DNA of 64,000 nucleotides from Lasiosphaeris hirsuta (Eukaryota > Ascomycota > Sordariomycetes > Sordariales > Lasiosphaeriaceae): NCBI GenBank assembly GCA_030549175.1, contig JAUKUA010000004.1, forward strand, positions 2,542,001-2,606,000, in the 5' to 3' direction. This document shows positions 33,820 to 43,868 of the stretch, one piece after another. Under the pieces are notes generated by a model that saw nothing but the letters and a program-made list of their open reading frames with translations, had not been told where the DNA came from and ran no database searches. Both the position numbers and the translations under genes were made by a program. How positions within the stretch are numbered: position 1 is the stretch's first letter; every line of letters starts with the position of its first letter.

Positions 33820-35021
33820 GGCGACGGTGAAGGCACGTGTTGAAACTGTTGCTGCTGTTGCTGCTGTTGCATGTACTGGTAATGCATAATTTGGGGCTGT
33901 CCAGGTCGGGCTCTCAGCTGCTGCTGCTGCTGTCGCCGCAGTTGCGAGAACCGAGCCCTTGGGATTTGCTGCTCCCGCTGTTCTTGCACATACTGTTGAG
34001 AAAGCTGCTGAACCCCTTGAGCAGGTTTGGGCGCTGCTCCTGGTGGTGGTGGTATACCGCGTCCGAATCCCCCTATCGATGAAAGTGAGGTGGATGCTTG
34101 GCCAAAAGAAGCTGGAGATATTCCCGGCTCTGCTGCCTGAATTTTGGGAGGGCGGTCAGGCGTATGCGAGGTGGTAGCCGTAACAGGGGCGGGCGGTGGA
34201 GGAGGGGCACTCGCCGCAAGACTTGGTCGGGGTTCATAAAAAGGTGAAGAACTCCCGACCTGGGTGGGTGGGTCCTCACTTTTAGCTGGGACGGCAGGTT
34301 TCTTGGAACTGGATAGCACGCGATCTGAGAACCTCTTCATGGCCAAACTTGGGCTGGGAGGTATGGGGCCTCTCTTCTTCTTCCTCTCAGGAGGGGCCTC
34401 CTCCTTTTCGACCTTCACGGCTTCATCATCCGACAGCGGCTTGGCACTAGCTGGCGGCTTGCCCTTGGGGCCGTCAGACATTTCGTCTTTCGTGGTATCG
34501 ATAATATGAACGATTTTGGAAATCTTGGAGTCGAGGTTGACAACAAGACTGCGCATGATACGATCGATGAGCTCTTGGCGACCATCGCTGCCGTCTTGAG
34601 ATGCGATGCTCTCTGTCTCAGAACCGTCGGAGGTCTCTCGGCTGGGAGGACTGGCCTTCCGCGGTTTCTGGGGACGGGCCATGTTCGCAGTCGTCTCTGA
34701 TGATGAGGTGGGTGGTGTCTTGTTCCCGAGGCCGTCAAGGGCGCCAACAAGCGCGGCAAGCCTATCGACTTCGGGGGCCGGGGGCTGACTGCCGGCTGCT
34801 GTGTCGAAGGGAGATGCTGGTTTGAAGCCTTGGAGTGACGGTAGCGGGGTTGGTGATGCGGTCTTGGGGACAGAAGATGAGCCTGGGGCGGGAACGGCAG
34901 GCAGCGTTGGTGGGGGGTCTGCATGCTGCGTCTGCGCCGGTGCTTTCGTCGGGCTTGTGTCGCGACCCAAGGGACTGGTGCTGCCCGTCTCGCCGCCGCC
35001 GTCGCGGCCGCTGGACTCCAT
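31954..35021 (-). CDS. PolyQ-rich zinc-finger-type fungal regulator
   Basis: Three exons (35021-32968, 32923-32649, 32597-31954; introns 44 and 51 nt) give 990 residues. The start is the ATG at 35021 (MESSGRDGG); the frame extends slightly upstream only through non-ATG codons. The first 600 residues are disordered, Pro/Ser/Gln-rich, with Gln runs encoded by a CAG repeat. A Cys/His region follows: KKFACPYFKRNRKKYSKWTS-CPGPGWDEVHRVKTHLYRRH, completed across intron 1, then ISCPRCWEIF. This is the C2H2-like finger layout found in many uncharacterised Pezizomycotina proteins (CPYFKR...HRLKEHLYRRH). An acidic C-terminal part (YEDFGLDMDEILNFDDG) could be an activation region. Nuclear location is inferred. 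The donor GTACGT of intron 2 gives the only frame without a stop. Confidence 0.82.
33771..33818 (-). repeat. CAG trinucleotide repeat encoding polyglutamine
   Basis: Sixteen consecutive CAG/CAA codons (seen as CTG/TTG on the plus strand) inside the zinc-finger-type regulator. Pure CAG over most of its length, so likely to vary in length between strains. Shorter Gln runs flank it at about 33850-33870 and 33920-33935. Confidence 0.9.
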
Positions 35022-35575
35022 TTCGGGCAAGCTATTGTACTACTGCGTACTATTGTAGTCGGCCGCGATGAAGTGATATGGGGACCTCGGGAGGGGTTGA
35101 TGGCTGCTGAGTGGCAGTTGTCGACGTTGGCGGGGCATAGCGCGGCAGCCTGAGGTTGTGAGTCTCCATGTTCTGCACACTTGGGCGAGAGCTAGGGTTT
35201 CACAGCAGCAGGCCCCACCTGGGTATTCATTTGAGCCAATCACAGCAATGGGATGCCTAGAATCGCTCCTTCCCACTGAGCAAGAAGGAGACCAAGTTGC
35301 AAAGTCAGGGAAGAAAGGTGCTGTTTGCACTTGCCCGCCTATCCCAAGAGTCGAATTGTCTTACTTTCATTGCGAACAGAATGAAGCTTGCTGTTGACAT
35401 CACCATGGCCCAGAGTTGTCGACATGTCAGCCCCCGCCAACATTCCCCCGCGCCGGAGCTAAAATGGCACTAGACGACGGACCGCAGCGCCCCGGATTCG
35501 GAGTCTCCGCATTCTCAGAGTCCAAACTCCACCACATCTGCCCTCTCGACTCTCGACAGGCAATCTATCGTCACT
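35022..35575. promoter_or_regulatory. Divergent promoter region
   Basis: 554 bases between the 5' ends of the polyQ regulator (-) and the PNPOx-like gene (+). No TATA box evident; presumably holds both promoters. No other gene seen. Confidence 0.5.
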
Positions 35576-36407
35576 ATGGGCCAGTTCTACGAGACCATCC
35601 CCGAGTCGCTGATCAAATGGATCCAGGAACAGAAAATGTTCTGGGTCTCGACCGCGCCGCTGTCGGGATCCGGCCACGTCAATGTGTCTCCCAAGGGCGG
35701 CCTGTACTTTGGCGTGCTCAACGCCGCCACCTTTTGGTACATGGACCTGACGGGCAGCGGCAGTGAGACCATCTCGCACCTCTACGAGCCCGGCAACGGC
35801 CGCATCACCGTCATGTTCACCGCCTTCGAGGGCCCGCCGCGCATTGTGCGGCTCTTTGGCCGCGGACGCGTGCTCGAGAACGGCACGCCTGCCTTTTCCG
35901 ACTTTGTCGAGAAGCAAGACGTCAAGACCATTCCCGGGTCGAGATCCATCATCATTGTCGATGTCCACCAGGTTGGCAGCTCGTGCGGCTATTCTGTGCC
36001 GTACTACGACTTCAAGACTTTCCGCAACACCCTCAACGAGGTTTTTGCGAAGCGAGTCGACAAGCTTGAGGACGACGAGGCGACCGAGACTATGGAAAAG
36101 TAAACAGTCCCGTGTTTTGCTAGTACCGTCAGACATTCTAACTTCGCACAGGTACTGGGCCTACAAGAATGCATGGAGCATGGATGGCCTCCCGGGGCTC
36201 GAGGTTGCGCGCAAGATGGGAGAGAAGCAAAAGATTGCCCCGATCGAGAAGATGGTCGGCCAAGCGGCGTCCAGAAACTACAGTCTTGATAACGGTTTCG
36301 GAGTGCAGCATCTCATCCTCGTCGCCCTTTTGACTGCACTTCTCACGGCAACTTTGATCCTCCAGGGGCCTCAACTCACACGGCAGATTGCTGCTCTACG
36401 TTTATGA
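35576..36407 (+). CDS. Pyridoxamine 5'-phosphate oxidase-like (split-barrel flavin) protein
   Basis: Two exons (35576-36099, 36152-36407; 52-nt intron GTAAAC..CAG) give 259 residues. The N-terminal two thirds match the fungal PNPOx-like split-barrel family: MGQFYETIPESLIKWIQEQ, FWVSTAPLSGSGHVNVSPKG, FWYMDLTGSGSETISHLYE, RITVMFTAFEGPPRIVRLFG, then CGYSVPYYDF. The intron falls after TMEK and joins KYWAYKNAWSMDGLPGLEVA in frame. A C-terminal hydrophobic span (HLILVALLTALLTATLIL) suggests a membrane anchor. Family members bind FMN or F420-type cofactors; substrate unknown. No lesion. Confidence 0.87.
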
Positions 36408-36533
36408 GGATACTCTTCTGTCAGTGGCACGTGTTTGAAGTGGTTGAGGCTCTATCAAACAGGCTTGAACAGCTGTATTTAGGGGTTGTAGGTATGTATC
36501 GTATAATGAACACGTTCCTCTCCCTCACATGGG

Positions 36534-37253
36534 CTACCACGGGATCTCCTCGCCCGAGTGATGGAGGAACTTGCCGTTGTCCTCGTCCTTGAGCCCGCCC
36601 AGGACCTTCAAGATGCCGCTAATGCTCTCGTGGGGCTCCAGCACGGCCCCGTCACCACCCATGCGCGTCTTGACCCAGCCGGGGTCGAGCGCAATGACGA
36701 CGACGTGCGGCAGCTTGGCCCTCAGGTCACCACTCTGGTGCACCGTCAACATGTTAAGGGCGGCCTTGGAGATGCTGTACCCGGCGCACTTGCGCGGGGC
36801 GGCCAGGCTGCGCTGCAGGCTGCCGAGGCCCGACGACATGTTGAGGATGCGCACGCTTTCGGACAGTAGGCCGGCCTCGAGCAGGAACTCGACCGTCTTG
36901 GCGGGGCCGAGCACGTTGACTGAGATCTGGGCGGCCAGGTCGTCGGGCCCCAGGGTGAGGCTGCTCTGCCACGACGCGAGGTTGACACCGGCGCTGTTGA
37001 GCAGAAAGTCGATCCTGGTGTCGGGCCCAAGTACCTTGCGGGCCTCCTTGGCAAAGGCGTGAATCGACTTTAGGTCGCCCGTGTCGCACTCGAGAATGTG
37101 CGTCGAGGCGGAGGCGACGGCGTGCAAGTCGCCGAGATCGGACTCGAGCGACCGCGTGGTGGCGAGGATGGTGTTGTCGCCTGACTGCGCCAGCTGCCGC
37201 ACAAACTCGAGGCCGAGGCCGCGGTTGGTGCCGGTGATGCAGTAGACGGGCAT
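36534..37253 (-). CDS. Short-chain dehydrogenase/reductase
   Basis: Single-exon, 239-residue NAD(P)-dependent oxidoreductase. Cofactor motif TGTNRGLGLEF at the N-terminus; NSAG (about residue 87), catalytic Ser in ILNMSSGLG and Tyr-x-x-x-Lys in YSISKAALNML, followed by DPGWVKTRMGG. The order and length fit the classical SDR family, subgroup of sniffer/carbonyl-reductase-like fungal enzymes. Convergent with the PNPOx-like gene, whose stop lies 126 bases away. Substrate unknown. Confidence 0.92.
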   Translation of the reverse strand: MPVYCITGTNRGLGLEFVRQLAQSGDNTILATTRSLESDLGDLHAVASASTHILECDTGDLKSIHAFAKEARKVLGPDTRIDFLLNSAGVNLASWQSSLTLGPDDLAAQISVNVLGPAKTVEFLLEAGLLSESVRILNMSSGLGSLQRSLAAPRKCAGYSISKAALNMLTVHQSGDLRAKLPHVVVIALDPGWVKTRMGGDGAVLEPHESISGILKVLGGLKDEDNGKFLHHSGEEIPW

Positions 37254-37678
37254 GTCTATTTCTGAGGGGATGGCGTGACTGGGAAGGGTGAGAACTACAA
37301 GTGCGAGAGAGAAGTGGACGCTCGATCAAAATCCGATTGCTGTTGGGGATCAAACGAGGGGTAAAAACGCCCCACTCGGGCCAGTCAGGTCAGGCCACCA
37401 AGGTCAAGGTCCCATTTCTCACCTGCTCACCCGACATGTTTACGCCTGACTAATAGCCACTCCATGAAAGAGAGCAAGCAAAACATTGTTTAAGCTAAAA
37501 CGAAGAAAAGGCAGGTAGCAAAAGGACATCGGATGTCGGCCTTCAACCATTTTTATGATACAGCATACCGGATTATAATGACAATAAGTATACGTCGAAT
37601 AAAACCTTGACAATTACCACCGCTTTTGTACTTTTCTTCAAACCATAGCGACCAACAGTAACGACAGGCCAACCACAA
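37254..37678. other. Intergenic region
   Basis: Promoter of the SDR gene and 3' flank of the small secreted protein. Nothing recognised. Confidence 0.5.
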
Positions 37679-38047
37679 TCACCAGTTCTTCCAAGGACAA
37701 GTGGCCGTGTAGGCCTTGATGCCCCCGGGCGGCGACCAGCAGCCGCCCGTTCCCGAGACGATTCCTGGATCAGAGCAGTCCAGGGTGTTGTGGACCGTGA
37801 GGAGACACTGCGGGATCCAGTACTCAACGTTGATGGCCCCGTACGTCACGTTGTTATAGAAGTTGCGGCACGCCGGGCTGTCGGAGCCGAGTCCAAAAAT
37901 GAAGCGCTCGGGCGTCGCGATGGGACACTGGGCGGGAACACCGGTGTAGAACCATCCCATGTAGAGGAGGCGGGGGTCGACAGCAGCCGCATTGGCGATG
38001 CTGGCGCCGAGGGCTGAGAGAGCCAGGAGGGTGAGCTTCAGCTGCAT
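37679..38047 (-). CDS. Small secreted protein with six cysteines
   Basis: Single-exon, 122 residues. Signal peptide MQLKLTLLALSALGASIANA, cleavage probably after ANA. The mature part has six cysteines (QC, AC, QC, DC, GC, TC contexts), enough for three disulphides, and one N-glycosylation site (NVT). Repeated aromatic motifs (MGWFYTGVP, EYWIPQC, WSPPGG) suggest a compact beta fold. No family recognised. Effector- or antimicrobial-type by size and layout, which is inference only. Confidence 0.72.
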   Translation of the reverse strand: MQLKLTLLALSALGASIANAAAVDPRLLYMGWFYTGVPAQCPIATPERFIFGLGSDSPACRNFYNNVTYGAINVEYWIPQCLLTVHNTLDCSDPGIVSGTGGCWSPPGGIKAYTATCPWKNW

Positions 38048-38606
38048 TGCAATTTATATTGATGGGATATTTGATTTGGATTTAACCTGACCAGCGGATG
38101 CTCACCGGCGAGGCGGTACTCTTAATTTATACACAAATGGCCGTGGCTTGAGTTAGGTATCATCCTCATGATACAGGCATGGTGGGCCGAGGTTGTTATG
38201 CCAAGGCCGGCCGTCCTCGTATTCTGCGAGTGCTCGCAGCTCGCAGCTCGCATCAAATCGCAGGTCAAGACGGTCCATCCCGCACACCGTTGGGGGGCGC
38301 CACACATTGTCTCCTGAGAAGAGCGTGACCCCGGCCGCCACTTACATGACACCCAAGGTGTGCACCAATTCTCCTGCCAATCCCGAGCACCTGGATACCA
38401 GTCTTACGCCTCGGAGCTGGGTTGGGCCGAGGCTGATTGGCATGTTGCGCGCTCGCGGTTCAGCTGGCAGGGGTGGTCTGCTGTGAATTACGAAAGAATA
38501 CTACTAACATCATGATGTGCCATCAATAATCGTATTCAAGGCCAACGTAGGATCAAAATTCCAATAGTCTCCTCCTCTCTCCCGTCTGGCCGTGGCACGT
38601 AGAACG
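38048..38606. other. Gene-free stretch with a possible exon relic
   Basis: Promoter of the secreted protein. On the minus strand 38341-38153 reads GVTLFSGDNVWRPPTVCGMD...RPWHNNLGPPCLYHEDDT in one frame, protein-like with three cysteines, but no start or joining exon could be fixed. Probably a decayed secreted-protein exon. Confidence 0.3.
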
Positions 38607-40225
38607 TCACACACTTGCACTAGGCAAATTCACCCGGTGACTGAAAGAACTTTCCACAAGTTGTGTCCATCTCCAGCCTGAACCCGAAGCATACACTCCA
38701 AACCCTGGTTTGTTTGTCAGCGCCGAACACTCCCGCCAAAAAGGATAATGAAACTCTGATAAGGCCTTGGTCGCATAAAAGAAATGGCAATCTGGCCTTT
38801 CTGGCATCTCACAAGGTATATTTGGTATTTTAGAAGGCCTTTCCCCGTCTTAGAATGGTCTTGTAAAATATCAAAAGATGCCCTTTCCCTGGGCTGGAGA
38901 GTCCTAATCCCATCCTCCAGAAGTTCTCGAAAACATGGGCGGGGGCATCCGATCCACTCAAGGTTCTCGTCCAGATAATCTAGATCATCTCCCACATCCT
39001 TTGATGCCTCGGTGCCGCCAGAGATGGAGTAGATCTTCATGGTAGCCCACTGGAGCTTGAAGGCTGTCAGTATATGGTTGGCGCGCCGTTTTTCGACATT
39101 GACGTAGAAAATGTTACCTGTTCGTAGGGAGTGACAGATGGAGTTGTTGCCGATCATTTGCGAATACGGGGTTGGAGGGATCCAAATCACCATATGTATT
39201 GCCAAGCATGCCCTCCAGCGTCTCACGGCCTTGCGATGCCTCGCCAGTCGTGAGGGGTGGGGCTTCGGAGCCAATGTCTTTGCTCCGGGGTATCTAGTGA
39301 AACTGTAATTTAACCCGGGTAAACATGTCCTCCTTCTTCCCCCCTCTTGTCGTAACGCCTACATCAGGTATGTCGTCCTCGAATGTACCGTCTTCGAACG
39401 ACAAGTTGTGGTCGATACCCAGGGGTTCGAAGGCCAAAAATCCCTCACTCTACCACTCGCGAAGTTGGCGGTTAAGGGATATTTCGTTCTAGGCTTTTTA
39501 TCGCTGATACCTATCTTTGACGTGAAGATCTCGCGACATTCTAATACAAGTTTATTGATGGCATCGCTCCATGCTGCTAGGTCATCGTTGCCGAGGTCTA
39601 TGGTTTCCTTATCATATTCCGGAGCGCTGGAAAACATGTAGCCTATTATTCGCGGAAAGTATTTTGCCATCTTCGACCGTTACTCTCCCTTCGAGTTCGT
39701 ACTAAACGGGACAATATGGCAGATCTTGGCGTTACCAGTACAAAGAACAACACAACGGTAATTGCCAAGCCTTACCCGCTCCTGTCTTTCTTTCTCGTCT
39801 CGTGCGACCTCGGGTTTACTGTCTTTATTGTCGTAGCTCTCGTCGGAGTGTTACTCCATTCTACAAATTATCTTTCCAGCGCATCTCAAGTTTGCGCATG
39901 TAGAAACGTCTCTCTTTAGACTCCTCTATCGGTAAGAGATGCTTCGTGGGTTCGCGCTCCGGAACCGTTGTTAAGAGGCGATGTGGAGCGTCAAGTTGGT
40001 GCGGCGCTGTATCTTCCCTTGCCAGGAAAGTAGCCAGTCGCTCATGCCAATCCTCTGGGCTGATCCCGGCAATGGTTCTTGTCTGGATGGGAGTTGACGG
40101 CTCAGATGGAGGCACACGTGAGGATGGGAGACAAGATATGAAGGCAGGATTACTGCTTGGTGGCGGCGGGAAGAGGCTTTTGGTGAGAGTGGTTTGCAAA
40201 AGAAGTAGGCTTGGTTTGACAGGAA
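38607..40225 (-). pseudogene. Ruined HNH_2-type fungal protein gene
   Basis: Pieces of one fungal HNH-type protein in order along the minus strand: an N-terminal region with RTIAGISPEDWHERLATFLA (about 40100), the HNH opening NYRCVVLCTGNAKICHIVPF (about 39775-39700), then KYFPRIIGYMFSSAPEYDKE, GIDHNLSFEDGTFEDDIPDV and TRVKLQFH*IPRS (TAG where a Trp is expected). At least two clear in-frame stops (TAA after NSKGE, TAG in FH*IP) and several frame changes are visible. The C-terminal piece continues in shifted frames to about 38610. Stops fit CpA-to-TpA changes. It cannot encode a protein. Confidence 0.7.
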
Positions 40226-40673
40226 GATGAAAGTCGCGTCTTATCTATATATTCTCAGCAAATAAGTTTTCGGACTAGCCGGGGCTCGAGCAGATCGTTA
40301 TGGTTGGCGACTTTTGGGCTAAACATAACCCGCTTACTTCCGAAAGTTTGTATAACGGCTATATCTACGATTACCCTAACTTAAAGTTGGGAATTTTTAA
40401 AAAGAAATCTTGTGAGTCGAGATTCGACCAAGGTGGATATTCCATAACTCTCTATCGTCTCGTTTGCCAAAAGGTGACTGTTGGGAATGTGGCGAAGCAA
40501 GCCAAGAAGATATGTGAGTGTTCGGGTTTGAGCTTGATTGGATTGTATGACGAAACAATCGAGCCCGGTTTGAGTCATGCCGGTATGATAGGGCTGAGAC
40601 ATGCCCCACAATGTTTCTTGGTCAGCGGGGGTCGCGCTTGTCTTATCAGACTAGAAAGTCGAACGACACAACA
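40226..40673. other. Intergenic region
   Basis: Between the HNH relic and the minisatellite. Open frames (for example 40300 onward) run into the repeat and look non-coding. Confidence 0.45.
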
Positions 40674-40766
40674 CACCTCTTTCACCTATTCACCTCATTC
40701 ACCTATTCACCTCATTCACCTATTCACCTCATTCACCTATTCACCTATTCACCTCTTTCACCTATT
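40674..40766 (+). repeat. 17-bp minisatellite in the PARG-like gene promoter
   Basis: Five units of CACCTCATTCACCTATT or its CACCTCTTTCACCTATT variant (40674, 40691, 40708, 40725, 40750), with one 8-base half unit CACCTATT at 40742. Ends 74 bases before the ATG at 40841, so it lies in the promoter or 5' UTR of that gene. Confidence 0.92.
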
Positions 40767-40840
40767 TGAACTTTGGACGGAATCTCTTTCGACGGAAACT
40801 TTATTACTCCAAATTTTTATTCATCCAAATTCAACACAAA

Positions 40841-41857
40841 ATGCCGAGAAATCAAGCCTACGTCGACCGCAGAAAAGCGCTCGCGGACATGGCCAAGGAG
40901 ACCATCGCCACGACGCCCATCATCGCCGCCGACCTGCCGCACCTCGACGTCACCTCATCCGAGCTCCTCTCCCTCTCAACCCTGCCCCCACTCGACCCGT
41001 CAGCATGTCCCGGCTTCACCCTCTCATCTGACTCTGGAGCCAGCCCGGGCACCGCGATCCGCGTCCTCAACCAAGACACCTTCGACGCCGCCCTCGCCAT
41101 GCCCTCGACCCTCCTCGGCCCCCCACCGGCTAACCTCGACACACGCAGCATCGAAACACACTACCTCTCCCGCCTGCAATCCGCCGCCCGCGCCCCGACC
41201 GCCCTCCACCCTGCCGTGGCCGCCCGTGTCGCCGTGCTCAACATGGCGTCGGAGAAGAATCCCGGCGGCGGCTGGACCCGCGGCTCCACCGCCCAGGAAG
41301 AGGCCCTGTGCTACCGCAGCACGCTCGCTGCGTCGCTGCACCGCCGGCTGTACCCCATCGCGGAGCGCGCCGGCGTGTACACGCACGACGTGGTTGTTTT
41401 TCGCGAGGCGATGGGGGAGGGACATGGGCTTTTGGTTCCGGGCGTGGAGGCCGCGAGGTTGCCTGTAGCGAGCGTGTTGAGTGTTGCGGGTATTCGGCGG
41501 CCCGAGGTGAAGGGGGCGGAGGGGCCGGAGGGGGATGGGAAGGGGGGCAAGGGGAGGCGGCCCAGGGGCAGGTTGGTGTATGCTGCCCCCGGCGCGAGGG
41601 ATCTGATGAAGGATAAGATGCGGTTGTGTCTGCGCATGGCGGGGGCGAGGGGGCATACCATGCTGGTGCTGGGCGCGCTGGGGTGCGGGGCGTTTAGGAA
41701 CCCCCCGGAGGAGGTGGCCGCGTGCTGGTTGGAGGTCTTGTCTGGGCCTGAGTTTGCGGGTGGGTGGTTCAGGGAGGTTTGGTTTGCTGTCTATGACCGC
41801 AAGAATGAGGGGAACTTTGAGACGTTTCAGCAGGTCCTGGATGGAAAGAGTATCTGA
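40841..41857 (+). CDS. PARG-like catalytic-domain protein (TIGR02452/DUF2263 family)
   Basis: Single-exon, 338 residues; start at the ATG at 40841, after a T/A-rich leader. The family combines a macrodomain-like fold with a poly(ADP-ribose) glycohydrolase signature. Visible here: VAVLNMASEKNPGGGW followed by TRGSTAQEEALCYRST (the Gly-rich loop and the catalytic Gln-Glu-Glu region), YTHDVVVFRE, and MLVLGALGCGAFRNPP, the phosphate-binding end block. Proposed role: removal of ADP-ribose from proteins or nucleic acids, inferred from family. Very GC-rich, in contrast to the AT-rich flanks. Intact. Confidence 0.85.
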   Translation: MPRNQAYVDRRKALADMAKETIATTPIIAADLPHLDVTSSELLSLSTLPPLDPSACPGFTLSSDSGASPGTAIRVLNQDTFDAALAMPSTLLGPPPANLDTRSIETHYLSRLQSAARAPTALHPAVAARVAVLNMASEKNPGGGWTRGSTAQEEALCYRSTLAASLHRRLYPIAERAGVYTHDVVVFREAMGEGHGLLVPGVEAARLPVASVLSVAGIRRPEVKGAEGPEGDGKGGKGRRPRGRLVYAAPGARDLMKDKMRLCLRMAGARGHTMLVLGALGCGAFRNPPEEVAACWLEVLSGPEFAGGWFREVWFAVYDRKNEGNFETFQQVLDGKSI

Positions 41858-41886
41858 TGTCGACTAAGGGGGATACGGGGCCTTTG

Positions 41887-43422
41887 CTATTTTCTGGAGC
41901 CACAGTTTATAAAACCCACAGTCACCCTCGCAGACTCGGTGTGCCGCGAAGACATAAACTCCTTCGTCGCATCAACACCCATGTACACACTCAACATGAT
42001 CTCAGCAAAGTCATCGATGTCGTCGCCCCGCCCGTGCTTGAGAAAAGTGTCGAAGGAGTAGTTGGCGATGACAAAATGAGGAGTCTCTCTCCACCGGCGG
42101 TAGAACTCAAATGAAGAATCAGCTTCCCAGAGAGAACGGCCAAGAGTCCAACGATGGGTATAGGCCCAAGGGTCCGGTTCTGGGCTCGTCGAGTCCCCTC
42201 GCATCAGATGGTACATGGTCATGACCGAGTATGCCATGACAATAGTCCTACGCACAGATTCCGCAAAAATCCATTTCTATCCACTCAGTTAGTTCCATGC
42301 TGAACAAACTCTGAGCAGAATGCGCACCTCCCACTCCTTGGGCGGTTGACCCCCCGCACCATCCCGGCCCAGATTCTCACGCATCTTGCACAGCTCACCC
42401 AGCCACGAGCTGAGCAGCGGGATATCCCTCTCTCCTTGTGCGCGGAGGGAGACATCCCCATCAAACAGGCGAATGATCTGGTACAGGAACAAGGCCTGCG
42501 TGCGCGCAAGTTTCTCCGTGGGCGCCACAGCTGCTGTTGGACGGGCACCCTCGACGGTGACGAGCTCCTGCACGCTACCGTGGACGGCGCGCATCACCAT
42601 CGGGGTGTTGCCGGGCGTGCGGCTCGCGTAGAGCACGCTGGTGGCGAAGCAGGATAGGATGCATTGTGGAGTGTGCGCGTCCCGGTAGAGATGGCGGTGC
42701 AGGAAGGGCGTAGCCGTGTGGACTGCCATGTCGGCCGTGATGAAGCCCTCGACCCGGCCCATGACGTAGTAGAGCGGCGTCGTAGCGTCGTACAGGTGCC
42801 ATGGCTGGATTTGTTGCTGGAGCTGAGATCAGGACCGCTCCGTGGCAAGGATGGAGGGCTCATCTGATTTATGTAAGGTATTTGAAGGCGTACTTACACA
42901 TGTGTTTGTCATCTTGTCATACGCCCGAACAATCTCGTCGTCCACAGGCGTGCTCGGGCGCTCTGCGGGCTGGAGGTTCCCCTCAGCCGGGACGAGCCAG
43001 TGATCGGGTCTGTCGAAGTCGGTGAAATGCATGGGCGTGTCCTCGCCCACGGGAGCGTCTGTGATGGGCTGCATCTGGGCCAGGGGCGTGTCAGACTCAG
43101 CACTCTCGTCCAAGTAAGAATCTGACGGCCGAGTCGCAGTTTCGAAGAAGGCCAGGTTGAATGATAGATCGGCTGCAAAGAGGGATTCGGAAAAGGGGGT
43201 ACTTTCCAGTGGTAGTGACTCGGTCCCATCGGCCGCTGCCAGCGGCCCATCTCTGCTGCGGCGCTTGTCGGGCTGGCCAGCCACTTTGACCTTGGTGTAG
43301 ACACAGGGCGTGTTCTTTTCAACGCATCGGGCGCACACCGGCTGCCTGTCGCACCGCCTCTTGGTTTGAACGCAGTTGTTGCAGTTCTTTTGTCTCGGCG
43401 CAGGTGCAGACGAATCCTCCAT
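41887..43422 (-). CDS. Zn(II)2Cys6 transcription factor next to a broken monooxygenase
   Basis: Three exons (43422-42898, 42822-42328, 42276-41887; introns 75 and 51 nt) give 469 residues. The zinc cluster KNCNNCVQTKRRCDRQ...VCARC lies at residues 13-33, with C-x2-C-x6-C-x5-C-x2-C spacing. A Ser/Pro-rich linker and an acidic stretch follow. Exons 2-3 encode a helical region (YVMGRVEGFITADMAVH, FDTFLKHGRGDDIDDFAE) typical of regulators found in secondary-metabolite clusters. The start is the ATG just before the cluster; the frame is open further upstream without an initiator of better quality. Divergent from the FAD monooxygenase relic, 446 bases away, which hints at a former pathway regulator. 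Confidence 0.85.
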
Positions 43423-43868
43423 CTTGGTTTCGGGTTGTAAAGTCGGAAAAAGATGGACGGTAACATGTAGGCAACAGGTAGCTGGGACACTGACAGGCCA
43501 AGACTCGGACTCGAACCACTCTAAGTGCCTGAATCCTGAATGCAACTCCGCCACTCCGCCGCAGATTAATACCAAATTCCGCAAAACTCCGCATGTCAGT
43601 GGAATAATTAGAGTTCTGACTGTGTCAGTCCCAATACGCGACCTACACACGAGGGATACCCTCTGCCTAGTAACTCCGCTCCTCGACTTGTATACAAAGA
43701 GAAGCTCCATCTGAGACTCACGAAACTAACCCTCAAGAATCTCAACATCGTCGAGTATGGCGTTGAAACCCCAATTTTTCTTAAACGTTTTAGTGGTGTA
43801 CACAAGCTCTATCAGAAAGGAATTTGAACTCCTTTTGTCATATCATTCATAATACCCATCAGCCCGCG
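43423..43868. promoter_or_regulatory. Divergent promoter region of regulator and monooxygenase
   Basis: 446 bases between the ATG of the Zn2Cys6 gene (-) and the first coding-like bases of the monooxygenase (+). CGG and CCG triplets, the usual half-sites of Zn2Cys6 proteins, occur but no clear pair stands out. The monooxygenase start codon is not found here. Confidence 0.4.

Noticed and set aside
38784..38978. Plus frame over the HNH relic
   Set aside because: The minus strand explains this DNA better; no protein-like content on plus.
40300..41031. 243-codon plus frame ending inside the PARG-like gene
   Set aside because: Passes through the minisatellite (His/Leu/Phe repeats) and is out of frame with the real gene.
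41024..41656. Minus frame of 210 codons across the PARG-like gene
   Set aside because: Antisense shadow; composition dominated by Pro/Arg/His.
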